A DNA stretch of 64,000 nt, from NCBI GenBank assembly GCA_021464415.1, contig CM038468.1, positions 5,890,001-5,954,000 of the forward strand. Direction: 5' to 3'. The DNA comes from Lonicera japonica. Lineage: Eukaryota > Streptophyta > Magnoliopsida > Dipsacales > Caprifoliaceae. A program made the translations under genes and the position numbers. Positions 1 through 13,107 of this stretch are shown one piece after another (position 1 is the stretch's first letter; the number at the start of each line of letters is the position of its first letter). The notes beneath the pieces were generated by a model that was not told the DNA's origin, searched no databases, and saw only the letters and a list, made by a program, of their open reading frames with translations.

Positions 1-775
1 TTCGGGAACCAGAGTTCTTGGCCTAGTGTACCGTGAGGGTAAGTTAAGGCTAGATACTTGGGTTATGAATTTATGTATTTATGTAAATATACTTTATCAT
101 GTTTTATAATTGATGTGATGCCTTATAGCAAGCCAAGTATGGAAGGAATAATGTATTAAAAGTAAAACTAAAACTGTGAATACTTGGCTTAGGGGATTAA
201 CTTGCCTCACACATTAGTGGGTAAATGAGAGCAGTTATCAACATTAGTTACAATAGTAGCATATTGGAACAGAATGATACCTATAGTATGTGAACCTAAG
301 AATGAGTAAATGGTAGAACGATATATGATAAGATTTAGACACGAGAACAATTAGTAAAGAGGAATAGTTTTCGATACTTAGAATAGAATGTTGAGTGGGA
401 AGACACTATTAGGATGAATTGCAAAGTAAGGTTTGCAGAGAAGTGCATTAAGTAACTTACCTATTTCTCTTATCTATAAGACGCATGTGCTTTTTAATGA
501 ATACCTTATTTTCATTATAAACCCTCATAGTTCCCATTGAGTCCGGCTTTGGCTCATCCTAATTTTTAAAAAAATTTGCAGGTTGGGCTTCGGGATTGGC
601 ACGTGGTACTCTTTCGTAGGAAGCCTCTGATGTCCATGGATCTTTCCAAGCCCTTTTTGACAAGGACTATTGTATATATAGATATAATTTTGGTCATGTA
701 ACATGTAAATGGTTTTATTGTAAACTTTTATTAAAAAGGGTTTTCATATGTGGAGTTGTTTTAATTGTGGATTGT
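1..775 (+). repeat. Older gypsy-type LTR, 5' part (truncated by window edge)
   Basis: This non-coding stretch aligns along its length with the distal part of the solo LTR at 776-3310. Shared landmarks are the 'cccattgagtccggctttggctca' region near 533 (cccactgagcccgtttggttca in the other copy) and the following 'gcctctgatg' segment near 625. It stops at the TSD ATTGT (771-775) and resumes after 3315, so it is the target into which the inner LTR inserted. Its 5' end lies outside the window. The Ty3/gypsy assignment rests on the TGTGAC...GTCACA type of ends; no coding region is attached. Confidence 0.6.
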
Positions 776-3310
776 TGTGACATCCCGTTTAATTATCCCT
801 TTAAATTATGATTCATATCACGTATAAGGTAGAATCGGGCTTTGGATAGCCTAATTGAGTTTTGTAAAGGATGACGTGGTTCCAAAACTTCCAACATGTC
901 ATATTAATGTATTTAAGTGTGTTATAATGACTATAAGTCATTTCGGGTTGCTCGGACGAAAATCATCTCGCAAATAGCAAGTTTCGGTCCGACGCAATTA
1001 ATGGTTTTAGCCGAATTTGGAAGTTCATATCTCCTTCACTCAAACTCCAAATGAGTCCCCATTTTCTCTTATTTTTAGGTTTTGATCCACTCTACAACTT
1101 TCGTGTTTTGGTAGAGACCCAATTCCAACTCCTTGATACCCTAAAATGGGTGCGAAGTCGAGCTGTTGACCAAAAACTGAAGGAGGCAAAAACAAAGCCA
1201 TGTAGTTGACTACATGGCAAGGGGGAGATTTGACTACTTCATTTACTCGACTACATCGACCTGGCGAGATTTTTTTTATATTTCTTCTTCTTCTTTCTTC
1301 TCATTTTCACCCAACCAATTGGAGAGCTCTTAGAGAGAGATTGCGGGGCGATTTTGAAAGAAATCCCACGATCATATAAGGCGCTTCCTTTTGCATCACA
1401 CCCACGCCATCATCATCATTTCTTCATCTTCCTCCTTTGGTTCACCATAGTTAGGGTTTTGGAGCTTAATTTGGGGGTTTCCACAACAACGCTCTCCGGC
1501 ACGTTTCTTCTGCAATACTTTGAGGGATTAACCCTCCTAAGGTGGGAACAATAGTATTAAAGCTTGTTTTCAATTTATTATGACATATTTACATAAAATC
1601 AAATAAAACCTAGGGATTCTACTTAAGATGTATATTCATGGGGCTTTGGGGGTAATTTATCCTATTTTATAATTTGATTTCAACATATTATGATTGTAAA
1701 TTACTACTTTGACAAGAAATCCCAATTTCTATGTTATTTATGGTAAGATTCATACGAAACCCTTACATACGGGTACTAGGGTGAACCAGATTATATGATA
1801 CGCATCCATATGAGTATATACCTGAACTTAAATGTGTTTTCAAAGTAAGATTTCATATATGGGTGGTATTCGTGTTGTGTTTGAGCTACTGGGACACTTT
1901 ATGAGAGTCTTACTTACTTAGCCAGTCTGTAATATGCCTATTTTGGAATGTAAAAGGTATTTTAGCTTTATGGGAAGGTTATATGGGATTTATATGTTAT
2001 ATAAATAGTATGATATTTTACTTAGTGCCAGGGTGTGGCGATCCCAATTTACCTTCTAAGTTCGGATGTTTTCTTCTTTAACCTATCAGTTGACGGACTT
2101 GGCTACCGTAGTCATGCACGATAAGGATACCACCACTATTTTTAGACACATATGCATTCGTATGGATATCTTTGGAAACATCCTAGTCATATGCACATAC
2201 ATATATATATATATATGCATATCCTTATTACTTATGCACGCTTAATAAAATGAACTATATGGTACTTTGAAATGATATACATATATACTTGGGATTTTCT
2301 TGGATTTCTATATCAGTTAGCCAACACCGTTTGTACCAGATAGATATTGGTTATTACCTATAGCGTATAGCCTTGGTGGCTACGTGAGTTTATATTATTG
2401 CCTTTGAGCCATTTTCCATCTAGGTGGACCTGCTAGGTGGTCCCTACCTTAGGAGCAGAAGAAACCGAGTTGCCAGCTATCTCTGTGCACAGTAGATTGA
2501 AAATCCTAGATGCGACGTATATATATGAGTTGACGTGATGATAGATCTGCTCACAGTGTTGTTGCATCTTTTATACAGATTCGGGCTATAGATTATTACT
2601 ATTTCATAATTATAGCTTTGTATGGATACAAATGTATCTTGGAGATACATGTTTTTACACGATATACAGAAAAGCCCGATTAAACCTATGTTCTATCAAT
2701 TTTATTAAGATTTAAGGACTGGGATAGCATCTATATGCATTTCACGAAATATTTCCTTTGCGTCGGCTGCTTAAAAATGTAGTATATATGTATTTCATTA
2801 CATGGCATGCATAGCTTTCCAACTTACTTTTATAAAAAGGTCTTATAATTCCCACTGAGCCCGTTTGGTTCACTCCTATTTTCCAAACAGTTTTGCAGCT
2901 GTTTCTCGGGGACGGTACAATATTGGATCCTAGTTAGCTCTGATGGCCAGTTGCCAAAGTCGTTAGGAAACGGCTTGTATTATATACAATTAAACCATTA
3001 TCTTATTGTATATTGGATTTCCTAATGTATAATTTCTATGACAATTGGGACCTCGTTGGAGGTTTTGTACAAACATTTTTATCTAAATGTGGAGTATCGA
3101 TTGTAAATGGATTATTTACATCTTATGACAGGTTTTGGCTTGCTTTATGAATAAACTCCCCATGCCGGATTTTCTTTTAAAATAACTTAAGTACATGTTT
3201 TTGTTATAAGATTCTAAATTTTATTACTTCATACACGTCGTCGCGTATGACTCTGTGGCTAACTGGGTCCCAGAGTTATAATCCTCTAAACAGGATTTCG
3301 GGGCGTCACA
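776..3310 (+). mobile_element. Solo LTR, Ty3/gypsy-like, 2535 bp, TSD ATTGT
   Basis: The element begins TGTGACATCCCG and ends GGGGCGTCACA, and is flanked by perfect 5-bp direct repeats ATTGT (771-775 and 3311-3315). No internal coding region or second LTR is present, so it is a solo LTR left by LTR-LTR recombination. A TATA-like run (ttttttatattt, about 1275) followed by a pyrimidine-rich then GAGAG-rich leader suggests the promoter region. A 20-bp palindrome lies just upstream (1198-1217). The sequence continues through the insertion point as an older LTR of the same family. Long LTRs of this style are typical of plant chromoviruses; that lineage call is inference. Confidence 0.8.
1198..1217. 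promoter_or_regulatory. 20-bp palindrome upstream of the LTR TATA-like run
   Basis: CCATGTAGTTGACTACATGG is self-complementary except for its two central bases. A degraded second copy follows (tactcgactacatcgac, about 1233-1251). It lies about 60 bp upstream of the TATA-like run near 1275, the same relative place as dyads in other LTRs of this window. A role in transcription is inference. Confidence 0.5.
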
Positions 3311-3558
3311 ATTGTAATTTTGTTTGATGTGAATATTCTTGCTTGGAAGTGGTTTGTTTGTGTTGCCAATTGTGAGCAATTGGTTTTGATTTTTAACAGG
3401 GCAGTTTTCGATACAAATAAACTCCACATGCTAAAATTTTCTGAAACGAGATTTCTTATAATCATGATTATGTGTTATAAACTCGTCATCGTGCATATCA
3501 TCCTTGATTAACCGAGTCCCGGAGGTAAAAATTGCATAACGGTATTCGGGGTATCACA
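3311..3558 (+). repeat. Older gypsy-type LTR, 3' part (ends TTCGGGGTATCACA)
   Basis: This is the continuation of the LTR at 1-775 after the inner insertion. It matches the last 250 bp of the inner LTR in order: the 'aaactccacatgc' segment near 3419, the 'taaccgagtcccggagg' segment near 3509 and the terminal 'ggtattcggggtatcaca'. It ends at 3558 with the CA terminus expected for this family. Confidence 0.6.
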
Positions 3559-6500
3559 TTTTGAGTGAAATGGAAAACCTTTTCAGGAGTGTTTGTAGAG
3601 CATGATTGCTCAGTTTTCCTCTTTCAAGGAGGTGAGTCTTTAGAAACTATAGGTTTGCCACACTTTTAGCATGGTACAGATGCATTAGTTGCTATACTTT
3701 TCTTTTGTCATGCAGGGATACTAATTCTGATTAATACATTTATAGTTTCCATATGTGATTTTGTTACTTTTCCATTATTAAATCCATCAGTAATATGTTT
3801 ACAGTTTATTACAAAACACTATTCTCCGTACTTTTTCTCACACTGTGATATACGTGGGTCTAGATAACACAATGGGATTGTTCCACTACAATTCTTGCCA
3901 TTCTTATGGAACATATTGTTCTACAGGGACCTTTATATCTCCCCTTAATGGCAGACATCAAAGTGTAAATCTGGAAAACATACAATAAATATCAGATCAT
4001 GAAAGGTGAATCCAAGCCTATATGATTAACCTAACCAAATTTTAACATGAAAGATTACTAGTTGTGATGATAGGCTATGGATCTAATTGTAATTAACTTT
4101 CGTGCAATGCAAATGTATCCGGGTGCTATCAGGTAATCTAGATTGTATAAATAAATGCCTTTCAATTAGTCGAATGTATTTAATCAAGATTCTACTTAAC
4201 TATCTAATAACAACAGAGATAAAAAAATTGCTTATCAATCTGTTACCAGAAATTCAATTTGTAATCTTATCACTCAATGGCTATTCCTAAATCATCTCAT
4301 TTTTTAACCACTAAATCCTTACTTTTTACCAAGTGCTGTGTTAGTAAGACTAGTCAATGTTTGTATGTTTCAATGCAATAACAAGATGGGTTTAAGCGTG
4401 TGGAACAAGGTGTTCAACGTTTGTTTCTATATATAAACAAATCATAAAAGACTTTAAAATTAAAATTGATTGCTTTATCAAAATGTTATTAACTTAGTAG
4501 GTTCATCGGGAACTATGCCAAAATTTAATGATGTGTGTCAATGGATGTGCAAAAAAAAAAAAAACCCAATACTTATAGTAAAAAGAAAACTTACATCAAA
4601 TCAGTGGGTGGAGGCATCTATCCAGACAAAGAAATATTCAAGAGATGCATTTTGTGAATGTATATAAGGTTTTATGAACACGGGGTAGAAAAATACCCAC
4701 TTAATATAATCAACTCTCAATTTGTTAATGGGTGCCACTAAGAGTTGCCTATTATTTTTTTTAACACAGTAGTCCCAAGGTGCCTACCTATCATGCCAAA
4801 GAGTTAAGATATTGGGATCACTAAATTTTAGGTTTTGTTGGCTTCTAACTCGGCTCGAGTTTCTTGCTCATGATGGAGTGTAACTCAATATTAAATAATG
4901 TTGCATAATAGATACCTGATGAGAAAACACTTAATTTTTTAGTGTGAGAATCTGGTTCATGGAACTAGTAATGGTGCATGTCGATATTGTGCAATAGAAA
5001 ACAAAGAAGAAACTACATATTGATTTTGATGTGAGCTTCTGGCTCCCAACACTAGTTAATGATTCATAAGAATTATTTGTTACCATCACTATTTATTTCA
5101 ATATGATAGTAATTCAATAACTAAGTAAGTTTATTCTGTAACTGCTTAAAAATAATGATATTTAATGAAAATCTGGGTATTATTTGGTGACAATATATAG
5201 GCTCTTCCGGAGTATTCAATCTTTAGTGTCAATCCATATATATTGGATACTTTGTGTGTATTAAGCATTAATTCACAGAAAAATTTATGATTTTTCAATA
5301 TAGTATATAATGTGACATAATCTACTAGACCAAAAAAGATATTAAATATTATACAATCCATAATACCTACCTTTAAAATAAAATAAGCACGATTAAATGA
5401 TAATTTAGGTCTTCTGGACCAAAATTGAATTATTCTCAATTTCTCATTAAAACCATTTTTAGTAAGAATGGTGCCATCAATAATTTTATAAAAATAATTT
5501 CACCTCAACTATTTGATATCAGTTGCATATATATACTCATCAAACTCTCCCAATCCAGTATGGTTGTTTCCCCATCAATAATAAAGCTCTTGTATCTGTC
5601 CACCATATGTTTGGGTGCGTTATTGAATTTTATATTTATTTTGGCCTTTATAACCACCTTTGCTGGGGTAGTTATTATATTTACCTTTACTAAGAAATTC
5701 TACAATTTGCCTCTTTTGGGGGGATTGTTGCACCTATTTTCTCAACCTCTATTTCGACAAAAAAAGCATTTACTTAAAGAATTGCCTTAGAACTAATTCC
5801 AAGGATTATGATTTCATTAATATTTAGTTGCTCTATTATGGAATAACGAGACAACCAAAATTCTTAGAACACTTTGAAAACGATTCTCTCGATAATGCTA
5901 CTTCAAAGCATATTCAAGGCATGAATAATGGTGAATTTCCAATAGTACTACTTCAAGAGAAAAATATTAGGAATATTGTAGTTATACTTACCCATTGTCT
6001 TATAATATTGGAATCATATATTGGTTCAACTATTTATTACGAATGTTGGCAAGACAATTATTGTTTGGTAGTCATACCTGTCCTTCAGGAATTGACAAAT
6101 ACCTAATAGATTTTCTTAGGTTATGTAAAAATTGATGATGCCGAAAGACGAGAGTTGATACTTTGTTTTATGAGACTTTTGGCTAATCATAACTTCATGT
6201 TCTTAATCAGAACAAGTGTAAGATTTTAGGCTCCTAAAAATCTATATAATTTTAGGTTCTTTATTAAAACAATTATGAGATTTCAGGCTCATAGGAAACG
6301 GTAGAATTTTAGGTTCTTGATTAAAATAAAGATGAGATTTTTGGCTAGTAAGAAACTATTAAACTTTAAGTTCTTACTTAAAATAAATATGATACTCTAG
6401 GCTTATAAGAAACTATAGAATTTCATATTCTATCAAAACTTTGTGATTGAAATTATGGAATTATACTGCTTTTTTATATTTGCAATCATTTATTTTGCTA

Positions 6501-6718
6501 CTAAGAGAAATTATCAAAACTTTGGGCTTGGAAATTATTAAATATTAACTAATACATTGATGACACATTATATAAGTCACTTGTTTATGTACCTCTAGAA
6601 TTACTCAGTTTCTTATCATATAGTCATAAAACATTGTGTTGTACAATAGAAGAAATCTTATAGGGCTTCTAGATTGAGATTTAAAATAATGACTTAGATA
6701 ATATGTAATAATTGGACT
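3559..6718. other. AT-rich intergenic sequence, no recognised gene
   Basis: No recognised coding region, repeat terminus or RNA gene was found. Two open stretches stand out only by length. One is at 5425-5790 (121 codons, non-ATG start, very hydrophobic with two or three possible membrane stretches). The other is at 5828-6106 (92 codons). They lie in the same reading frame, separated by stop codons, and might be fragments of one decayed membrane-protein gene. I recognise no family motif in either. From 6200 to 6440 the sequence repeats a loose 'agattttaggctcttaa-' type unit with period near 60, probably a decayed tandem array. Confidence 0.4.
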
Positions 6719-8975
6719 TGTGATGCCTTGAATCCCGTTAAGAGGTTTAGACCTCTGGAACTCGGTTAATCACGGTGCCATTCTCGATGGCGGGTTTAAT
6801 GTCGAAAATTTAAAACTTCTTTAATAGTAAATTATATATAAAGCCATATTTTAAGGAAATTTTGGCATGTGGAGTTCGTAAAATAAATAAATCCAACCCT
6901 GTAAATGATAAGAGAAAGTTTAACATGGAATTTAACTCCACATCTTTAAAGTTCTCAATCAAAAAAATAAATTGAATACATTCATATAAAACAATCCCTT
7001 CAACGAGGTCCCAACTTGAATTAAAAGGTTTTACATCATTTATCAATAATCATATAAATGTTATCGATATACAAAACTCATAAAACGTGAGTCTTCTACG
7101 GATGACTCTAAGAGTTTAAAGTGATTAGAGGCCTCTAGACTCTGTACTCATACCATCCCCGATGAAATACCTACAAAACTGATTTGGAAAAATGAGACGG
7201 AGCCAAACACAGGCTCAGTGGGAACTATAATATTTGAATATAAAATACGCTTTAGAAATAGTGCATGTGAGGTGCAGTAATCAAAGTAGTTTCCTTTAGT
7301 AATAAAAATCATTTTATAATGAGCATGCCAATGATTCTCCATCCCAGAATATAATTCAATAGAAAATACAATTATAGTCTCACTAATAACAAAATTAGTT
7401 AAAAACCTCATATGCACGTTAAGATAAGTATCTTTATGATACAAATAAACTTTAGTAAGAAAATAATTATATAAAACCGTTGGCTAGTTCATACAACGAG
7501 GCATCACAATCGTATCGTCTAAAAAAGTTTCGCCCTCTGCGATCATTTAAACAGCTTACAACTAGTCAATCTTACGATCGGGTCTACATTTCGTGGCCTT
7601 TCATCCACGCGGCAGCAGGGCATCCCTTTCGTTTTCGTACACGATTTCAGGTCTTGCACCTAGGAGACTGTGTCCCAACTTCCATCCCCAATCTTTAGAG
7701 ACCAAACATGGGACCCCCATAGACTAGCGCACTCATATGTGTATATACAAAATCGTTCATGTATCAAACCTATAGACGAACAATTAGGCAAATTAATTGA
7801 TATAACAGTTCATACCGAACTCAGAAACTAGCCAACTAAAATACAAGTAGTGAAAAACCATCCTTATCTCAAAAGTATACTCAACACATCCATACTTGTA
7901 TAAATAGCATAATCGTAATTTACGGAAGCATAAAATACCAGAAAATCCATATACTTAGTTCAAAAGTACGTTCAATATATCTATCCAATATATATATATC
8001 AAACTTGCTTTTCCAAATATCCCATAATTGTACATGTACTATATCTTAAACGAGGTTCACCCAGTCCGTTAAATAGCAGTTCGATTTAGAATTCACTTCC
8101 AAATCCACAAATGGGGAAATCTTTCGTGTAATATCAAACCGGCCTCAAGCCAAACAATAGTTATAAGTTATAACACTTTAACTTCATAAAACCTTCCCCA
8201 TGTGGTTTTTATTTGTTTCAAGACCAAAGTGTAGTAAAGGGTTGCTTAGATTAGTTACGGACTGGCTAATATCAATACTTTCTCAAAAACTTATTTATAA
8301 CATACATATATATAGTGAAAATCCCATAAATACAAGTATTTATAGTCAAATCATACTATTAAACCATGTATAGCTTTATAGATATGCATATCATAGTTTT
8401 ATGTTCGCTATCATATACGTACATGAAAGTGTATGTTATTCATCATCAAAATTGGCTTATAAGTAGGGTTTTTTGTACAATAAACATATCAATGTCATTT
8501 GCAATAGAAATCAAACAAAGAATCTGAAGAAAATACCCCAAACCCCCATGAACATGCAATTTGGGTAACTTCGCACATCGTTTTTAGCGACTCGCTTACT
8601 TCGCACATCGTTTTAACCAACAAAAAATAGGAATTCGCCTCCGGCCAAGACACAAAAATTGTAGGTTATATCAAAACCTAAACATAGGTGCAAGCGAAAG
8701 CTTAATCGAGCAAGGAACGATAAAGTTATGATACCTTGTAGTTGACCAAAATCAACGAAACACGTGAAATTGAAACACACGATTCCTGAGCCAATATTGA
8801 TTTTAGATCATCCGAATTATGAGACGACCACTTACACAAATGCAAGTATACCGTTACAACTAGAACTAAGTGCTAGAACACTAAGATTCTCCATAAATCA
8901 AGAATTCACCACCCGAGATTAAATTGACAAGCGAAGTGGGGTAATTGCGATAGAGTGAATGAACGGGGTATTACA
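6719..8975 (-). repeat. Gypsy-type LTR copy, minus orientation, 2.26 kb, no clear TSD
   Basis: Read on the minus strand it starts TGTAATACCCCG (8975) and ends GGCATCACA (6719). It follows the 776-3310 LTR landmark by landmark: the 'gtgcgaag' region, the 'tagccagtccgtaac' segment, the 'cccactgagcct' segment (rc near 7220) and the final 'taaccgagttccagagg' (rc near 6755). The flanks GGACT and AGTCA do not match, so the insertion footprint is lost or an end is misplaced. An 11-bp palindrome AGCGACTCGCT and a direct repeat of a segment ending 'cttcgcacatcgtttt' lie near 8568-8625. No coding capacity. Confidence 0.65.
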
Positions 8976-9616
8976 AGTCAATAGATGGAGTTATAGTGTG
9001 GACGTCACCCCTAATCAATGCACTGATTCCACATTGTTAAGATAGTCACTTCGTTTGAGTCCCTCTACAATTAATCAGTTTGTAATAAATATGGTTAACA
9101 ACTGAATCTAAATGAACAATTATTATCTATTTAAGGACTCAAACGCGCAACTGTCGTATTGATATCTCGATGGACTTTACAATAACTTTGGGTAGATTTT
9201 GCAATACAAAAATTTAATCATCTTTGTAACTTTATATTTTATAGGTTATTCATGATGCGGATCTTCAAAATCTTCTAGTAAGATTTGCAATAGACAAGGC
9301 TAGCCTTGTAAGTGTAGAAGGTCCAAGGCATTGTGGGGCCTTTGACACAAGTTTCATGGTTTGTTTACCAAACATGGTAGTAATGGCTCCTTCATGCGAG
9401 AATGAGCTCATCGACATGGTTGCCATTGTAGTAGTTATGGATGATCAGCTGAGTAGCTTTAGGTACCCCAGAGGAAATGGCATCGGTTCCATGCTTCAAC
9501 CAAACTACAAACGAACCCCTATTGACGTACACTTTTCTTTTTAATTAAAAATATTTATATTAATTTTATTGTTGTTACAATAAATTAAGTGTAGCAAAGT
9601 TCAACATAAATACTCT

Positions 9617-11171
9617 TGTGAGAATCCGCAAATGCGACCCCGGGGCCTAAACCTCTAGTTTGGGGATCTAAAACATTGGAAAGGATTTCGTTGTTCCATT
9701 TACTTTTATGTGTTGATAATCCATATCGGGTGTCCCTCTATCTTATTTCTAGATGCAAGAGGGTTCGTTTAGAGTCGCTAGTACGTTTTACGAGAAAACG
9801 GACAAAATAATTATGTAAGAGAAAAGGCTACAGATAAGCGTTTCTTTACACGTTTGTCTATGAAATCAGGATTCTATAGGTTCGGGAACTATGTTACGGA
9901 TTGGAAAGGTGTTAAGCACCCGTTCTGCCATTTCGGTCTCTAATGGTCTTATATGTTTATTCAATGTTGAAAAACTTGTATGCTTTTATTGATATTCTAT
10001 TGCTTTCTGGAAATAACTCATGAAAACCCGATTTTGGGGAAAAAAAGGGGAAAATAGATGAAAACCTTGTATTCTATGACCCGATGTTTTGGTTTTGTGT
10101 AAATTTGATTACTAGTGATTGAATTAAGTTTATCTTATCTATTTTTGAAAAGAGAGTGATTCAGTATTATTTTCTTAGATAACAAAATCAATTATCTAGT
10201 TTGGTTAATTTATAAAAGATCGGATCTTATCGAAATTGATTTATATGGGACTGAACTCTTGAAAAGAGTGTATCAGATACATTACAGTCTATATGGAAGA
10301 CATGCTATATATCTGAGTTTAATTCCTAAATAAGCTTTATTAGTTCGGGTGTTGAAAACATAGTTTTATCCAGATGATAAATGGCCTTACTTCTTCTGGT
10401 TTTACAAATGATTTTATTAGGATTTTATCAAGTTGTTTTTTTTAAAAAAACGATAGAATATTAGTAGCTTTACAATAAGTTTATCCAGCTAGAAAGTGGA
10501 CAGAACAACATATATGTAAAAAAGTAAAACAAGTACACAAATATCTAATTTTAAATACTAGAAAAAACTTTCTTTATCTTCCCGATAAGAAATATAATAA
10601 TAAAAGAGAGAGAAAACATAATATGATAGAGAAATCTCCGGCGATAATAAGCTTTTCCTCTTCAAATATTTTCGAGAATTTGACTCCAGAAGTGAGATAT
10701 GCCGAGTGTTGAGAATGGATTCAATAATTCTTCGAAAATCAAACGATTATAGAATATACTTGATAAGAGACCAGAAAATCAAATAGAAAAATAAAATTTT
10801 TAGATGCCCAATTGCTGCCTTGAACCCTTGGGGGTGTTGGGCTATTTATAGTGCTGGGGAAGGATTATTAAACGACATGTCCTCCAGAAAAGGCAATATG
10901 TCATGCGACATATGACTTGAGTGACCATTCTGATAGGCTAATTTGTTAGAAAGTGGTTGGTCTATGTTTGGAAAACTTGTCGCGTGATATAAAAGAGATT
11001 GTTGCGTGACATACTGGTTTGTCGTGCCACATACCCCTTAAAAATATGTTTATTTGGCCAACAAGCCTCCGGGAGTAGTTTTGGGTGTCCGGGTGGGGCC
11101 CGGACTCCAAAACCGTGCTTTTTCGATAATTTCTAGGGTTCTTGCGCGAGTCACAGATTGGGGTGTTTACA
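9617..11171 (-). mobile_element. Solo LTR in the DXS pseudogene intron, 1555 bp, near-perfect TSD
   Basis: Ends are TGTGAGAATCC (9617) and GGGGTGTTTACA (11171). The flanks ACTCT (9612-9616) and ATTCT (11172-11176) match 4 of 5. Read on the minus strand it begins TGTAAACACCCCAATC, resembling the LTR that starts at 63620 (TGTGAACACCCTAATCC). The minus strand also carries TATAAATAG at 10842-10850, so minus is the likely sense strand. Dyads GACATGTC (10874-10881) and ATATGTC-ATGC-GACATAT (10896-10913) lie just upstream of that TATA in the minus orientation. No coding region. Confidence 0.7.
10842..10850 (-). promoter_or_regulatory. TATA box of the solo LTR (TATAAATAG on minus strand)
   Basis: The plus strand reads ctatttata. 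The same TATAAATAG core with similar surroundings occurs in the related LTR at 63890, which supports it as the LTR promoter element. Whether this solo LTR is transcribed is unknown. Confidence 0.55.
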
Positions 11172-11776
11172 ATTCTCCTCCCAAATTTCTTGCAGAAAAT
11201 GAGTATGAATTGACCGCTGATTACATTTAGATCAATATTTTCTCACCATAGTCAAAGTACAACTATCAATTTGAGATGGATAATCACTAGCTTTTTCCTT
11301 TATACAATAAAGTAATTGAATATTTCTAAGGGAACAAACACTGAGGACCATATTTAGACGATAGCAGTGACGTGCATCAATACATTGATTAGTTAATTGG
11401 TCCTAGAATCTAGGTTTATCACGGACAAAATGTATAAATGGCACATTGTTCTCAAAAGATGTCCACACACAGTGTGTCCCAAAATATATTGAACGTAAAT
11501 TGATTACTAACTTAAATGTTTTTTGGAACTTATATAGGTTTAAAGAGGGAGAGCAATAAGAGAAGGAAGTAGAGTGGCGATACTAGGCTATGGAACATTG
11601 GTGCAAAATTGCTTAGAAGCAGTAAAGCCACTGCAAATTTTCAGCGTCTTGATCATAGTGGTCAATTTGCCATTTTGCAAGCCTCTTGATGGAAATTTAG
11701 TGAGGAAATTGGCTGAAGAACATAAAGTTCTTTTCATAGTTGAAGAAGGATAAATTGGAAGTTTTTGCTAGCTCTT

Positions 11777-13107
11777 TGTTGTGATAAATCTTATTACTTG
11801 CAACCGCACGAATCAATTTATAGTATAGCGTGTAAGCGAGGTCGATCCTACAAGGACTCAAACAGTATGTTTTATAATTATCTTGTTAATCTTTTACTAA
11901 ACTCCTAATCTAGTTAGAAAAATTTGGGGGAATCAAACAAATAAAATAAAGTAAATTAAAGCAATGGAACTAAACTAAACAATATTAATCAATATAATAA
12001 AATTAATGAATTAATTAACTAGGATTTCAGTGTTATATATTTAATATCATCTTCCTAAGTATTCATGCGCATAGATTCTACTCTTATCTTGCGCTAATTT
12101 GGTCTCTACTCTTATGATAAAGTCAAAACACTCACTATATCCGTCAAAACACACCCTATATCCACTCGTAATAAATCGTAAGGTCAATCTAACAAAAAAT
12201 AATAAAAATCCAACGTTTTCTTTTATTAATTAAAACAGGCATCCAATAGGAATAATTGCATTTAAACTTAAAGTATTAAGTTGGTAGAGTCAATTGGTAT
12301 GAACACACGTACAAGCGAATCAATTAAATATGCTCATCTTAACCCTAACAAAAATTTACACTAACATAGTATAAATTAAATAATAAATAAAATTAAAAAA
12401 TAAGTTACTTCGCATTAATTTAGTTGAATAATAAAAGCAAGTCATCGATCTTCAAGTCTTTTAAAAGAAAGAAAAATAATGAATAACAAATAAAGAAAGG
12501 AATCAAAAAGGAGAGGAAATAATTCGGCAGTGTTGTTGCGGTTGGCTGCGGCTCAATTAGTTAGACGGCTTTACGGATTTTGTTAATTTAATGAATTTGG
12601 GCTTAGACTTGGCTAATGGGCTTGGCTTCTGTAGACAACAATTGGGCTAAGATAAAGTGTTGGTGAATTAAATTATCTACTCCATGAGGTTTCAAGTTAA
12701 TTTGGCTCATGGGCTGCTTTGGCTGAGTGTTAAATCGCTTTAGGCCCATTTATTTTAGCACAATTTGAATTTTTTCCTAATTAAATTGCTAAATTTTGGC
12801 TCGCAATTTTAGATCCCGAAAGGGCTTAATTTAAAAAAGTACAAAACTGAAAAGTTGTAGCTCTCAAAATTCTCTTTAAATTAGGCTTAACAATCGCAGT
12901 ATTTGGGGTTTCCAATAAAAAGTTATGCATCCAAAAGTATTGAGAACTTTTTGGTGTCTTTACAAGCTTTAATTTTTTTATTTTTTCGATCTTCTTCGGT
13001 TCTTTTCTAGCACCTGGAAAACATTAAAAATAGAAATATTAATAATATTTTACACTCTCTAAATTATAAATTAACATAATAAATTATATCAATTTCTTGG
13101 TACATCA
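11777..13107 (-). mobile_element. Solo LTR inside a DXS exon, 1331 bp, TSD CTCTT/CTCTC
   Basis: Plus-strand ends are TGTTGTGATAAATC and TACATCA. Flanks CTCTT (11772-11776) and CTCTC (13108-13112) match 4 of 5. Removing the element brings two DXS pieces together at GSF / HASHYMG, where the protein should be continuous; this fixes the right end better than the TSD alone. The region at 11817-11872 ('gcacgaatcaatttatag... gaggtcgatcctacaaggac') is the same kind of conserved LTR end seen in the elements at 25293 and 59231. By analogy the sense strand is minus. Confidence 0.7.

Noticed and set aside
6719..8975. Exact TSD for the inverted LTR copy
   Set aside because: Flanks GGACT and AGTCA do not match directly, so the insertion footprint is not claimed.
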